Shown in pieces: positions 45,158 to 54,805 of a DNA stretch of 64,000 bases. The position numbers and the translations under genes were made by a program. The notes beneath the pieces are model-generated. The model did no database searches. It was not told the DNA's origin and saw only the letters and a list, made by a program, of their open reading frames with translations. Source of the DNA: Leptotrichia sp. oral taxon 221 (GTDB lineage Bacteria > Fusobacteriota > Fusobacteriia > Fusobacteriales > Leptotrichiaceae); NCBI RefSeq assembly GCF_018128245.1, contig NZ_CP072378.1, positions 496,001 through 560,000 of the forward strand, in the 5' to 3' direction. Numbering within the stretch: the stretch's first letter is position 1; each line of letters opens with the position of its first letter.

Positions 45158-46216
45158 ATGAAATTATATAAATTTAATGAACTAGATTCGACAAATAAAT
45201 ATTTGAAAAAAAATCACAAATCATATGAAGAATATGATATTATTTCTGCTAAAAATCAAACACATGCAAAAGCTAGAAGGGGAAATGTTTGGTTTTCGAG
45301 TGAAGGGATGGCACTTTTTACTTTTTATATTAATCCAAAAGAAAATTTTAATGTTAATGAATATTTGAAATTACCGTTAGTTGCTGGGGTTGCAGTAATT
45401 AATGGATTGAAAAAAATAGAGCCATTAGATTACAAGTTTAAGTGGACGAATGATATTTATTTGAATGACAGAAAATTGACTGGGATTCTTTTGGAAAAGG
45501 CAGATGACAAATATTTTGTTGGAATTGGGATAAATATTAATAATATTTTGCCAAATGAAGTAAAAAATGTAGCGATTTCGATAAATTCTGTTACACAAAA
45601 AACATATGATATTGACGAAATTATTTTGTCGATAGTGACAGAATTTTCTGAATTAGTAAAAAAATTGGAAAATGGTTCTTGGAATGAAATATTGAGTGAG
45701 ATTAATGAATTAAATTATTTGAAAGATAAACAGATTACATTGAAAATAGATGAAAAAACAGTTTCAGGAATTGCTAAAAATATTGATTCTGATGGTAGGC
45801 TTGAAATTTTATATGATAATGAAATACATCATTTTTCGATTGGAGAAGTTTTGAAAGAGAGAATCATTACTGTTTTAACAAATGAAAATTCTTCTCTTGA
45901 AAATTTAGAAAGGTTAAAAAATTTGGGTTATGATCCGATTGGAGTGTACTTTTTCGATTCTAACAATAATCAAGATGATCTTCAAAAGATAGAAAATTTT
46001 ACTTTTGAAAATAAAATTAAGTTTGAAAAAGTTTTTATGGAAAATGGTCTTAAAAATGAAGGAGAGAATGAAAATTTAGTTAATGAAGAATTTTTAGAGA
46101 AGGTTGATTTTTTCTGTAAAAAATATAGAACTAATTGTATTTCAATTGAAAAAAAATTCACTAATGAAAAATTGTTAAATTATGTTGAAATGAAAGAATT
46201 AAAATTGTATAATTAG
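45158..46216 (+). CDS. birA: Biotin-protein ligase with an unusual C-terminal extension
   Basis: 352 residues. Residues 1-234 form the ligase core: LDSTNKYLKKN, RRGNVWFSSEG and KWTNDIYLNDRKLTGILLEK (K95), with a C-terminal SH3-like part to VLKE. No N-terminal DNA-binding domain is present, so it is a group I ligase and probably not a regulator. Residues 236-352 are extra. They begin ITVLTNENSSLENLERLKN and GYDPIGVYF, reminiscent of the start of an MnmA-like PP-loop domain whose loop is degraded. Likely partner is the carrier subunit of the nearby oad operon. Confidence 0.85.
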   Translation: MKLYKFNELDSTNKYLKKNHKSYEEYDIISAKNQTHAKARRGNVWFSSEGMALFTFYINPKENFNVNEYLKLPLVAGVAVINGLKKIEPLDYKFKWTNDIYLNDRKLTGILLEKADDKYFVGIGININNILPNEVKNVAISINSVTQKTYDIDEIILSIVTEFSELVKKLENGSWNEILSEINELNYLKDKQITLKIDEKTVSGIAKNIDSDGRLEILYDNEIHHFSIGEVLKERIITVLTNENSSLENLERLKNLGYDPIGVYFFDSNNNQDDLQKIENFTFENKIKFEKVFMENGLKNEGENENLVNEEFLEKVDFFCKKYRTNCISIEKKFTNEKLLNYVEMKELKLYN

Positions 46217-46264
46217 ATGAAAAAGATAGATTATTTTGAAGTGAAATAATGAGGAGATGGTGTT

Positions 46265-46726
46265 ATGAAAATAGCAATGGCTGGAGATCATGCTGGGTTT
46301 GCCTTGAAAAAAGAAATAAAAGAAATGTTGGAAAAAGAAGGACATGAAATTGTTGATTTTGGACCTTTTAGTGAAGAAGGGTGCGATTTGCCTGATTTTA
46401 TCTATCCTGCGTCACTTGCAGTTAGTAAAGGTGAAGTTGATAGAGGAATTTTTATTGATGGAGTTGGGTATGGAAGTGCATTGATTGCGAATAAAATTTA
46501 TGGTGTCTATGCAGCAGTTTGTCAAGATCCTTTCTGTGCTGGGTTGGCTCGTTCGCATTCGAATACGAATGTACTTTGTTTAGGAGGAAAAATAATAGGT
46601 TCAGCAATTGCCCAAGAAATCGTAAAAACTTGGATGACGACTGAATATCTTTCTGATAATCCAAGATATACAAAAAGAGTGGATAAAGTTATCGAAATTG
46701 CAGAAAAACATATAAAAAATATATAA
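46265..46726 (+). CDS. RpiB/LacAB-family sugar-phosphate isomerase-like protein
   Basis: 153 residues. It opens MKIAMAGDHAGFALK, the family's phosphate-binding start, and keeps the histidine H98 in RSHSNTNVLCLGG. The loop that normally reads CGTGxG with catalytic Cys is here IDGVGYG, with D65 where the Cys or Ser is expected. Activity on ribose 5-phosphate is therefore uncertain. GAGGAG precedes the ATG. Possible alternatives are another aldose-ketose isomerase. Confidence 0.75.
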   Translation: MKIAMAGDHAGFALKKEIKEMLEKEGHEIVDFGPFSEEGCDLPDFIYPASLAVSKGEVDRGIFIDGVGYGSALIANKIYGVYAAVCQDPFCAGLARSHSNTNVLCLGGKIIGSAIAQEIVKTWMTTEYLSDNPRYTKRVDKVIEIAEKHIKNI

Positions 46727-46802
46727 AACTTATGTTAAAAAAGTTTTTGGTATATAATAGTTTTTGTTAAAAAAAGAACTTGAAAAAATGTCAAAAAAAT
46801 GT

Positions 46803-46830
46803 TTGCTTTTCAGAAAATATGGGGTATAAT
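46803..46830 (+). promoter_or_regulatory. Promoter of pflB
   Basis: TTGCTT at 46803-46808, 16-nt spacer, TATAAT at 46825-46830, with a 200-nt leader. The leader contains the palindrome AATTCAATTGAATT at 46860-46873, a candidate operator. The rest of the 303-bp spacer shows no gene. Confidence 0.55.
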
Positions 46831-47029
46831 ATCTTTGTAATAAGGATAATATTGGAATTAATTCAATTGAATTTATTAATTACATTAGAATATTTGGAAA
46901 AATAAAAAATTTTCAAAAATTCTATATCGTGGAGATATCAATTTACAGATTAAAAATTACAAAAGATAATTCACATAATTATAATTAAAAATATTTGTTT
47001 AAAAATAAGAAAGGAAGTGCTAGAAAATA

Positions 47030-49261
47030 ATGGAAGCATGGAGAGGTTTTAAAGAAGGAAATTGGAATAAGGTAAACGATGTTACGGACTTTATTAGATT
47101 AAATTACACTGAATATACAGGAGATGAATCTTTCTTAGAAGGTCCAACAGAAGCAACAACTGCTTTATGGAAAAATTTATCTGAAAAATTCAAAGTTGAA
47201 AGAGAAAAAGGGATTTATGATACAGAAACTAAAATTCCTTCTCAAATTGATGCTTACGGACCAGGATATATTGATAAAGATTTGGAAAAAATAGTTGGTT
47301 TACAAACTGATGCACCTTTAAAAAGAGCAATCTTCCCTAATGGTGGATTAAGAATGGTTAAAAATAGTTTGGAAGCTTTTGGATACAAATTAGATCCTGA
47401 AACTGAAGAAATTTATACTAAATATAGAAAAACTCATAATGATGGAGTGTTCTCAGCTTATACTGATGAAATCAAAAAAGCTAGACATACAGGAATAATC
47501 ACTGGATTGCCTGATGCGTATGGAAGAGGAAGAATTATCGGAGATTACAGAAGAGTTGCTTTATACGGAGTTGACAAATTAATCGAAGAAAGACAAGCTG
47601 AATTCAAAAAACGTGATTCAAGTGAAATGACAGAAGAATTAATTAGAGTTAGAGAAGAAATCTTTGAACAAATTAAAGCATTAAAAGCATTAAAAAGAAT
47701 GGCAGCATCATATGGATTTGATATTTCAAAACCAGCATCTAACGCACAAGAAGCTATTCAATGGTTGTATTTCGCTTACTTAGCAGCAACTAAAGATCAA
47801 AATGGAGCTGCAATGAGTATCGGAAGAACTTCTACTTTCTTAGATATTTATATTGAAAGAGACTTAAAAGAAGGAACTTTAACTGAAAAAGAAGCACAAG
47901 AATTAATGGATCATTTCGTAATGAAATTAAGAATTATTAGATTCTTGAGAACACCTGAATATGATGCATTATTCTCTGGAGATCCAGTTTGGGTAACAGA
48001 ATCAATCGGTGGAATTGGATTAGATGGAAGATCATTAGTAACTAAAAATAGTTTCAGAATTTTACATACATTATACAACATGGGAACATCACCTGAACCA
48101 AACTTAACTGTATTATGGAGTGAAAACTTACCAGAAGCATGGAAAAAATTCTGTGCAAAAGTTTCAATTGATACTTCATCAGTTCAATATGAAAACGATG
48201 ATATCATGAGACCTCAATTTGGAGACAACTATGGAATCGCATGTTGTGTATCTCCAATGACTATTGGACATCAAATGCAATTCTTTGGAGCAAGAGTTAA
48301 CTTACCAAAAGCATTGTTATATGCAATTAATGGTGGTAAAGATGAAAGATACAAAGAATATGTATTACCAGAAGGAATGTTAGAACCAATTACATCAGAA
48401 TACTTAGACTTCGATGAAGTTTGGGCTAAATATGATAAAATGTTAGACTGGTTAGCAGAAACTTATGTTAAAGCATTAAATATTATTCACTACATGCATG
48501 ATAAATATTCTTATGAAGCTTTAGAAATGGCTTTACATGATGTTGACATTAGAAGAACAGAAGCATTTGGAATTGCAGGAATTTCAATTGTTGCAGATTC
48601 ATTAGCATCTATTAAATATGGTAAAGTAAAAGTTGTTAGAGATGAAGATGGAGATGCAGTTGATTATATCCAAGAAGGAGAATATGTTCCATTTGGAAAC
48701 AACGATGATAGAACTGACCAATTTGCAGTAGATATCGTAAGAATCTTCATGGATAAAATTAGAAGCCACAAAATGTATAGAAATGCAATACCAACTCAAT
48801 CAGTATTGACAATTACTTCAAACGTAGTATATGGTAAGAAAACAGGAAATACACCTGATGGAAGAAAAGCTGGAGCGCCATTTGGACCAGGAGCAAACCC
48901 TATGCATGGAAGAGATACAAGAGGAGCAGTAGCTTCATTGGCATCAGTAGCTAAATTACCATTTGAACACGCAAATGATGGAATTTCTTACACATTTGCT
49001 ATAACACCTGAAACTTTAGGTAAAAATATTGAAGAGAAAAAAGCTAACTTAGTAGGATTAATGGATGGATACTTCAATCAAACAGGACATCACTTGAATG
49101 TAAACGTATTCGGTAGAGAATTGTTAGAAGATGCTATGGAACATCCTGAAAACTACCCTCAATTAACAATAAGAGTTTCTGGATATGCAGTAAACTTTGT
49201 TAAATTGACAAGAGAACAACAATTAGATGTTATTAACAGAACAATTTCAAACAAAATGTAA
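47030..49261 (+). CDS. pflB: Formate C-acetyltransferase (pyruvate formate-lyase)
   Basis: 743 residues. It splits pyruvate to acetyl-CoA and formate by glycyl-radical chemistry in anaerobes. The catalytic cysteine pair is C405-C406 in GIACCVSPM. The glycyl radical site is G718 in [14 protein letters not shown] precedes the ATG. It is followed by a terminator and then its activase. Codon use is cleaner and more A/T-ending than neighbours, as expected for a highly expressed gene. Confidence 0.97.
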   Translation: MEAWRGFKEGNWNKVNDVTDFIRLNYTEYTGDESFLEGPTEATTALWKNLSEKFKVEREKGIYDTETKIPSQIDAYGPGYIDKDLEKIVGLQTDAPLKRAIFPNGGLRMVKNSLEAFGYKLDPETEEIYTKYRKTHNDGVFSAYTDEIKKARHTGIITGLPDAYGRGRIIGDYRRVALYGVDKLIEERQAEFKKRDSSEMTEELIRVREEIFEQIKALKALKRMAASYGFDISKPASNAQEAIQWLYFAYLAATKDQNGAAMSIGRTSTFLDIYIERDLKEGTLTEKEAQELMDHFVMKLRIIRFLRTPEYDALFSGDPVWVTESIGGIGLDGRSLVTKNSFRILHTLYNMGTSPEPNLTVLWSENLPEAWKKFCAKVSIDTSSVQYENDDIMRPQFGDNYGIACCVSPMTIGHQMQFFGARVNLPKALLYAINGGKDERYKEYVLPEGMLEPITSEYLDFDEVWAKYDKMLDWLAETYVKALNIIHYMHDKYSYEALEMALHDVDIRRTEAFGIAGISIVADSLASIKYGKVKVVRDEDGDAVDYIQEGEYVPFGNNDDRTDQFAVDIVRIFMDKIRSHKMYRNAIPTQSVLTITSNVVYGKKTGNTPDGRKAGAPFGPGANPMHGRDTRGAVASLASVAKLPFEHANDGISYTFAITPETLGKNIEEKKANLVGLMDGYFNQTGHHLNVNVFGRELLEDAMEHPENYPQLTIRVSGYAVNFVKLTREQQLDVINRTISNKM

Positions 49262-49308
49262 TAAAAAAGTAGTATATGTGTAAGATTGTTATGTTGTAAA
49301 ATATGAAA

Positions 49309-49351
49309 AATGTCGCATAGTTTCATAAATATGAGTTATGCGGCATTATTT
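49309..49351 (+). terminator. Terminator between pflB and pflA
   Basis: An 11-bp stem with one G-T pair (49309-49319 with 49337-49347), then ATTTTC. It should lower pflA relative to pflB, since the activase is needed only in small amounts. Confidence 0.7.
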
Positions 49352-49389
49352 TCTTAAAAGAGAAATAATAGAAGAAAAGAGGTTTTATC

Positions 49390-50121
49390 ATGGGAATAAA
49401 AGGTTACATACATTCTTTTGAATCTTTTGGAACGAAAGATGGACCAGGAATAAGATTTGTGCTGTTTTTACAAGGATGTCCACTTAGATGTTTGTATTGT
49501 CATAATGTGGATACATGGGATATAAGTGATAGAAAATTTATGATGGAACCTGAAGAGGTTATGCATGAAATATTGAAAGTAAAAGGATTTATAAAGACAG
49601 GAGGAGTGACTATTTCTGGTGGAGAGCCATTGATTCAGCCTGATTTTGTGAAAGAAGTATTCAAATTATGTAGAGAAAATGGGATTCATACGGCACTTGA
49701 TACATCGGGATACATTTTTAATGAGAAAGCGAAAGAAGTTTTAGAGTATACTGATTTAGTCTTACTTGATATAAAACATATAAATCCTGCTAAATATAAG
49801 ACTTTGACGTCGGTAAGATTAGAGCATACGTTGGAATTTGCTAAATATTTGAATAGCATTGATAAGCCTGTTTGGGTTAGATATGTTTTAGTTCCAGGGT
49901 ATTCTGATGATGAGGATGATTTGCATGAATGGGCGAAATTTGTATCGCAGTTTAAAAATGTGAAGAGGGTTGATATTTTGCCGTTTCATCAAATGGGACA
50001 ATTTAAGTGGGAAAAGGTTGGAAAAGAGTATAAATTGAAGGATACTCCGACACCTACTCGAGAGCAAATTCAAAAAACAGAAGAAATATTTAAGCAATAT
50101 GGTTTAAATGTAGGAATATAA
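49390..50121 (+). CDS. pflA: Pyruvate formate-lyase activating enzyme
   Basis: Radical-SAM activase of 243 residues that makes the PflB glycyl radical. The [4Fe-4S] motif is CPLRCLYCHN (CxxxCxxC). GGVTISGGEPL binds SAM. It has GAGG before its ATG. The Suf system would supply its cluster. Its length and layout match E. coli PflA. Confidence 0.96.
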   Translation: MGIKGYIHSFESFGTKDGPGIRFVLFLQGCPLRCLYCHNVDTWDISDRKFMMEPEEVMHEILKVKGFIKTGGVTISGGEPLIQPDFVKEVFKLCRENGIHTALDTSGYIFNEKAKEVLEYTDLVLLDIKHINPAKYKTLTSVRLEHTLEFAKYLNSIDKPVWVRYVLVPGYSDDEDDLHEWAKFVSQFKNVKRVDILPFHQMGQFKWEKVGKEYKLKDTPTPTREQIQKTEEIFKQYGLNVGI

Positions 50122-50130
50122 TTTTTGTAA

Positions 50131-50178
50131 AATAATGCGTAAAATTTGTGATAGCAATTTTTTACACATTATTTTTTT
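50131..50178 (+). terminator. Terminator after pflA
   Basis: A stem of about 14 bp with one mismatch pairs 50131-50144 with 50160-50173, followed by T's. Confidence 0.7.
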
Positions 50179-50210
50179 TAAATAAAAATACATATTGATA
50201 AATTTTGTGG

Positions 50211-50234
50211 TATAATATAAACGGAGGTATAAAA
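50211..50234 (+). promoter_or_regulatory. Extended -10 promoter and ribosome site before tmcAL
   Basis: TGGTATAAT gives an extended -10 (TATAAT at 50211-50216) without a clear -35. A GGAGG follows at 50223-50227, so the leader is very short and the upstream TTG at 50205 cannot be transcribed from this promoter. Confidence 0.45.
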
Positions 50235-51518
50235 ATTGGGAAGAAAATAGGAATAGTTGTAGAATATAATCCTTTTCACAATGGACATTTGTATCAAATT
50301 GAAAAAATAAGAGAAAAATTTGGGAATGAAGCTTTGTTGGTTGTTGTAATGAGTGGAGATTTTGTACAGCGAGGGGAGTTTTCATTTTTTAATAAGTGGG
50401 AAAAAACGGAAGTCGCTTTGAAAAATGGAGTCGATATTGTTGTGGAATTGCCACTTTATTATTCTATACAAAATGCAGAGATTTTTTCAAAAATGGCAAC
50501 TAGAATTTTAGAATATTTGGATTTAGATATTCAAGTTTTTGGAGCGGAAAGTAATGAAATTGAGAAATTAGAGAATGTGATAGAGTTGCAAGAAGAGATT
50601 GCTTATAAGAAAAAATTGATGGAGTATATGAAACAAGGAAATAGTTATGGGACTTCGCAAAAAAAGGCATTGGAAGAATATAGACTTGGAAATCTTGTAA
50701 AATCAAATAACATTTTAGCATTGGAATACATGAGAGAGATGAAAAATTCTAAACTGCGAATAAAACCTTATATTATAAAGCGTGAAGTTTCTGAATATAA
50801 TGAAAATAAAGTTGAAGATTCACGAGAAAAGTTTGCGAGTGCGTCATTTATACGGTCTGAAATTGAAAATTATCAAACCGATGATAAAGAAAAATTATTG
50901 AAATTGAAGGAATTTGTACCGATAGAAACTTTTGAAATTTTAAAAAATAAAGTGTTAAAGGTTGATGTGAAAAAAGAGGTTTTTAAATTATTTAAGTATA
51001 AATTTCTGATTTCTGAAAGAGAAGAGATTTTAAAAATTTATGATATGACAGAAGAAATATATTCTAGAATATTCTCAAAATTGAAAAATTCAAAGGATTT
51101 GAAGGAGTTTTTAAAAAATATGAAATCTAGAAATTTTTCTGGAAAGAGGATAGAGCGACTGATGTTAAATGTTGTTTTGAATATAAAAAAAGAGGTTTTA
51201 GATTTTGAGATTGAATATGTTAGAGTGTTGGGATTTAATCGAAAAGGTCAAGAATATTTGAAAAAGTTGAAGAATAGTGAGAAAATGAAAAAAGTATTTG
51301 TGAATTGGAAGGATATTGAGAAAAATAAAGGAGATCGGATTTCTTGTAACGAAAAAGGAAATTTAGAAGTAAAAGATTTTTTTGATTATAAAAAAGAAGA
51401 GATAAATAATGAAAAAATCAATTATTTAAAAATAGAAGTTGAAAAAATGGGATTTTTACTGAAGGAATTGTTTTTTGGAGAGAGTGAAAGATTGAATCCA
51501 GTGGTAAGAAAATCATAG
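50235..51518 (+). CDS. tmcAL: tRNA(Met) cytidine acetate ligase-like protein (YlbM type)
   Basis: About 427 residues. The nucleotidyl-transferase start GIVVEYNPFHNGH has the HxGH of the superfamily and matches TmcAL, which makes N4-acetylcytidine in elongator tRNA-Met. The GAESNE and RNFSGKR regions also fit. No ATG, GTG or TTG is present between the GGAGG and VVEYNPFH. The best-placed codon is ATT at 50235, seven bases after GGAGG, giving M-G-K-K-I-G. So a rare AUU start, or a sequencing error, is implied. Confidence 0.82.
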   Translation: MGKKIGIVVEYNPFHNGHLYQIEKIREKFGNEALLVVVMSGDFVQRGEFSFFNKWEKTEVALKNGVDIVVELPLYYSIQNAEIFSKMATRILEYLDLDIQVFGAESNEIEKLENVIELQEEIAYKKKLMEYMKQGNSYGTSQKKALEEYRLGNLVKSNNILALEYMREMKNSKLRIKPYIIKREVSEYNENKVEDSREKFASASFIRSEIENYQTDDKEKLLKLKEFVPIETFEILKNKVLKVDVKKEVFKLFKYKFLISEREEILKIYDMTEEIYSRIFSKLKNSKDLKEFLKNMKSRNFSGKRIERLMLNVVLNIKKEVLDFEIEYVRVLGFNRKGQEYLKKLKNSEKMKKVFVNWKDIEKNKGDRISCNEKGNLEVKDFFDYKKEEINNEKINYLKIEVEKMGFLLKELFFGESERLNPVVRKS

Positions 51519-51584
51519 TTAAAGATTAAAAATATTTATAAAATTAGTTTTTTGGAAAAGAATAAAAATTAATTAGGAGGCGGA

Positions 51585-52538
51585 ATGGGAGTATTAGAAA
51601 TAATAAATGTCTTATTTATGATATTTTTCTTCGTGATAGCTTATATATCAGTAAGATATTTTATAAATCAGATTGAGAAATATCCGAGAGTTACGCATGA
51701 AGAAGTTTATGATAGTAAAAAATTGAGAAAAAAATATAATCTTGAAGAAGGTAAGGCAAATCCACTAGATTATGGTTATAATTATAAAGATGTTGCATAT
51801 AAGTCTGGAAAATTAAATTTGTATGGTTGGTTAATAGAATCGAAAAATGCTAATAAAACTATGATTATTTGTCATGGTAGAGGTGTTAATAGACTTTGTT
51901 CGTTACAATATTTACAACTTTTGAAGGATGCTAATTTGGATAAAGATTATAATATTTTTATACCAGATTTTAGAAATTCTGGTGCTTCTGATGAAGCGAG
52001 AACAAAATTAGGGTATAATTTTGCTCAAGATATTCTTCATACGATGGAAATGTTGAAAGACAAGTATGGGCTGAACAATTTTACGTTATATGGATTTTCG
52101 CAAGGTGCAATGGGAGCGGCAATTGTATCGAAATTACATGTTGATTCATTGAGAAAAAAAGGACTTAAGGTTGATAAATTGATTTTAGATAGTCCAATAT
52201 CGAATGTTAAAAAGAGAATTAAACAAGATGCAAAAAAAAGAAAAGTGCCTAAATTTATAGTTAGTATTATAACTAGAATTTTTAATTTTAGAGTGGGTAA
52301 TCATTTGGAAAAACTTCGATTATCGTATTTGTTAAAAAGGGTGCCAACTTTAATATTACAAACAAAAAATGATAAAGCAACAACTTATGGAATGTTAATG
52401 GAAGAGTATAATAAAATAGCACAAAATTCGAATGTTCAATTAAAGGTGTTTGAAAAGGGTGCACATATAAGAATTTATGCTGAACCTGAATACAAAGAAG
52501 AATATACTAAAATTGTGGCTGATTTTCTTAGAAGTTAG
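51585..52538 (+). CDS. Membrane-anchored alpha/beta hydrolase
   Basis: 317 residues. One N-terminal span (about 5-26), then a lipase-like fold. ICHGRGVNR is the oxyanion region. The nucleophile is S172 in YGFSQGAMG. QTKNDKATTYG likely has the Asp and KGAHIRIY the His. It resembles the YqkD/BEM46-like group. Substrate is unknown. AGGAGG precedes the ATG. Confidence 0.78.
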   Translation: MGVLEIINVLFMIFFFVIAYISVRYFINQIEKYPRVTHEEVYDSKKLRKKYNLEEGKANPLDYGYNYKDVAYKSGKLNLYGWLIESKNANKTMIICHGRGVNRLCSLQYLQLLKDANLDKDYNIFIPDFRNSGASDEARTKLGYNFAQDILHTMEMLKDKYGLNNFTLYGFSQGAMGAAIVSKLHVDSLRKKGLKVDKLILDSPISNVKKRIKQDAKKRKVPKFIVSIITRIFNFRVGNHLEKLRLSYLLKRVPTLILQTKNDKATTYGMLMEEYNKIAQNSNVQLKVFEKGAHIRIYAEPEYKEEYTKIVADFLRS

Positions 52539-52639
52539 GGAAATCATTTCTAATTAATAATTTTAAAAATTAAATTAAAAAAATTGAATTTGAGAAATTA
52601 ATTATTAACAATTTATTCAAAAATAAGAGGAGTTGAAGA

Positions 52640-53965
52640 ATGTCTAAAAACATTTCAAGATTAACGAAAAAATCATATTGGTTTTATGGATTAGGTGTTT
52701 CGTATTTCATAATTGACCAACTGTATAATCAGTGGTTGCAGTATTATTATTTGCCACCAAATACTGAAAAAAGTTTAACACCGTTATTAAAACCACAATA
52801 TTTGATAATAGCATTTATTTTTGCAAGATTGATAGATGCAGTTTCAGATCCAGTAGTTGGTTATCTTTCAGATAATTCAAAATCTAAATTTGGAAAACGG
52901 TCATTTTTCATGATGATAGGAGGAATTCCATTAGGATTGTTGACAATAATGTATTTCTATCCAGTGAAATCTTCTCAAATTGCGACGCTTGTGTATTTAT
53001 CGATAGTTGGAGGACTATATTTTACGGCATATACACTGGTTGCGGCACCGTATAATGCGTTAATTCCTGATTTGGCTAATACAAAAGAAGAACGGTTAAA
53101 TTTATCAACGGTTCAATCTACGTTTAGGTTAATCTTTACAGGGATAGCAATGGTATTGCCAGGAATCTTAATAGCAAAATTAGGAAATGGAAATACTGAG
53201 GCTGGAATTAGAAAAACAGTAATTTTATTAACAGTTTTAGCAATTTTAGGAATTTATTTATGTATATTTTTCTTAAAAGAAAAGGATCTAACTGCAAAAA
53301 AAGAAAAGAAAAGATCACTTTCTTTTGGAAATTCATTAAAATATATATTTGAAAAAGAAATTTTGCTTTATTTTGGAGGATTTTTCTTTTTTTTCAGTGG
53401 TTTTAACATACTTAGAGGAGTGCTAACTTACTACTTAACGATAGTTATGGGAAGACCAATAGCACAATTGACTTTGGTGTCGGTGATTTTATTTGGAGTT
53501 GCGGGATTATTTTTCCCAATTACAAATAAATGGGGTAAAAAATATTCGTATAAAAAAATATTGGTATTAGATATTGCATTTCTAATGGTAGGTTCGTTTG
53601 GACTGCTTTTTATAACAAAAGAATTGTCAAAATGGGCTTATTTAATGTTTGTTATTTGTGGAATAGGACTTAGTGGATCGGCGTTTATTTTTCCACAAGC
53701 TATGTTAAGTGAGATTTCTGCAGAAATTTCAGAGAGAAAAAAAGTTGGACTGGAAGGATTTTTATTTGGAATACAAGGATTATTTCTAAAATTATCATTT
53801 TTAGTTCAACAAGTTGCGGTTTCGATTGTAATTGTGTTTGGAAGTCAAAAGTCTGTGACAGGATTGAAAACAGCAACTGATTTAGGAGTTAGAAGTACAC
53901 TTATAGTAGCATTTATTTTGTTCGGAATATCGTTGTTTTTTTATAATTTAAAGAAAGAAGATTAA
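52640..53965 (+). CDS. GPH-family sugar:cation symporter
   Basis: 441 residues with about twelve spans. RLIDAVSDPVVGYLSD followed by KFGKRSFFMMIGG is the melibiose-carrier signature between helices 2 and 3. The exact sugar is not determinable. The next gene begins 18 bp later, a transketolase half, suggesting that the imported sugar is a pentose or that a pentose-phosphate route handles it. Confidence 0.82.
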   Translation: MSKNISRLTKKSYWFYGLGVSYFIIDQLYNQWLQYYYLPPNTEKSLTPLLKPQYLIIAFIFARLIDAVSDPVVGYLSDNSKSKFGKRSFFMMIGGIPLGLLTIMYFYPVKSSQIATLVYLSIVGGLYFTAYTLVAAPYNALIPDLANTKEERLNLSTVQSTFRLIFTGIAMVLPGILIAKLGNGNTEAGIRKTVILLTVLAILGIYLCIFFLKEKDLTAKKEKKRSLSFGNSLKYIFEKEILLYFGGFFFFFSGFNILRGVLTYYLTIVMGRPIAQLTLVSVILFGVAGLFFPITNKWGKKYSYKKILVLDIAFLMVGSFGLLFITKELSKWAYLMFVICGIGLSGSAFIFPQAMLSEISAEISERKKVGLEGFLFGIQGLFLKLSFLVQQVAVSIVIVFGSQKSVTGLKTATDLGVRSTLIVAFILFGISLFFYNLKKED

Positions 53966-53983
53966 AAATTTATGGAGGTTTTT

Positions 53984-54793
53984 ATGGAAATTAATGAATT
54001 GCAAGCAATAGCAAAAGGTTTAAGAAGAGACATTGTTGAAATGATTTACAGAGCAAAATCTGGACATCCAGGAGGATCGTTATCAATCGCAGACATTTTA
54101 ACAGTATTATATTGGAAAGAAATGAATGTAGATCCAAAAAATCCTAAAATGGAAAATAGAGATAGATTTGTTTTAAGTAAAGGACATGCTGCACCAGCTC
54201 TTTATGCTGTATTGATGGAAAAAGGATTTGCGAGTAAAGATTTAATTCCTACTCTTAGAAGATGGCATTCACCATTGCAAGGACATCCTGATATGAAAAA
54301 ATTACCAGGTGTTGAAATGTCAACAGGTTCATTAGGACAAGGATTATCAGCTGCTAATGGAATGGCTTTAAGTGCTAAAATTTACAAAAATGATTACAGA
54401 GTTTACACAATTTTAGGAGATGGAGAATTACAAGAAGGTCAAGTTTGGGAAGCGGCAATGACTGCGGCTCATTACAAATTGGATAATTTAGTAGCTTTCG
54501 TTGATAGTAATAATTTACAAATTGATGGAAATGTAACAGATGTAATGAATGTTGCACCAGTAGCTGCTAAATTTGAAGCATTTAACTGGAATGTAATCGA
54601 AATTGATGGACATAACTATGAAGAAATAATTGCTGCATTAGAAAAAGCAAGATCTGTAAAAGGAAAACCAACTGTAATCGTGGCTCACACTGTTAAAGGA
54701 AAAGGAGTTTCATTTATGGAAAATAACGCTGGATTCCATGGAGCTGCTCCAAATGAAGATGAATACAAACAAGCAATGGAAGAATTAAAATAG
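53984..54793 (+). CDS. Transketolase N-terminal subunit
   Basis: 269 residues. [13 protein letters not shown] and the TPP motif GDGELQEG with VDSNN. It carries the pyrophosphate-binding half only. The ATG at 53984 is used because GGAGG lies just before it; ATG 53972 overlaps that site. It is 12 bp before its partner. Confidence 0.94.
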   Translation: MEINELQAIAKGLRRDIVEMIYRAKSGHPGGSLSIADILTVLYWKEMNVDPKNPKMENRDRFVLSKGHAAPALYAVLMEKGFASKDLIPTLRRWHSPLQGHPDMKKLPGVEMSTGSLGQGLSAANGMALSAKIYKNDYRVYTILGDGELQEGQVWEAAMTAAHYKLDNLVAFVDSNNLQIDGNVTDVMNVAPVAAKFEAFNWNVIEIDGHNYEEIIAALEKARSVKGKPTVIVAHTVKGKGVSFMENNAGFHGAAPNEDEYKQAMEELK

Positions 54794-54805
54794 GAGGAAT
54801 CGAGA

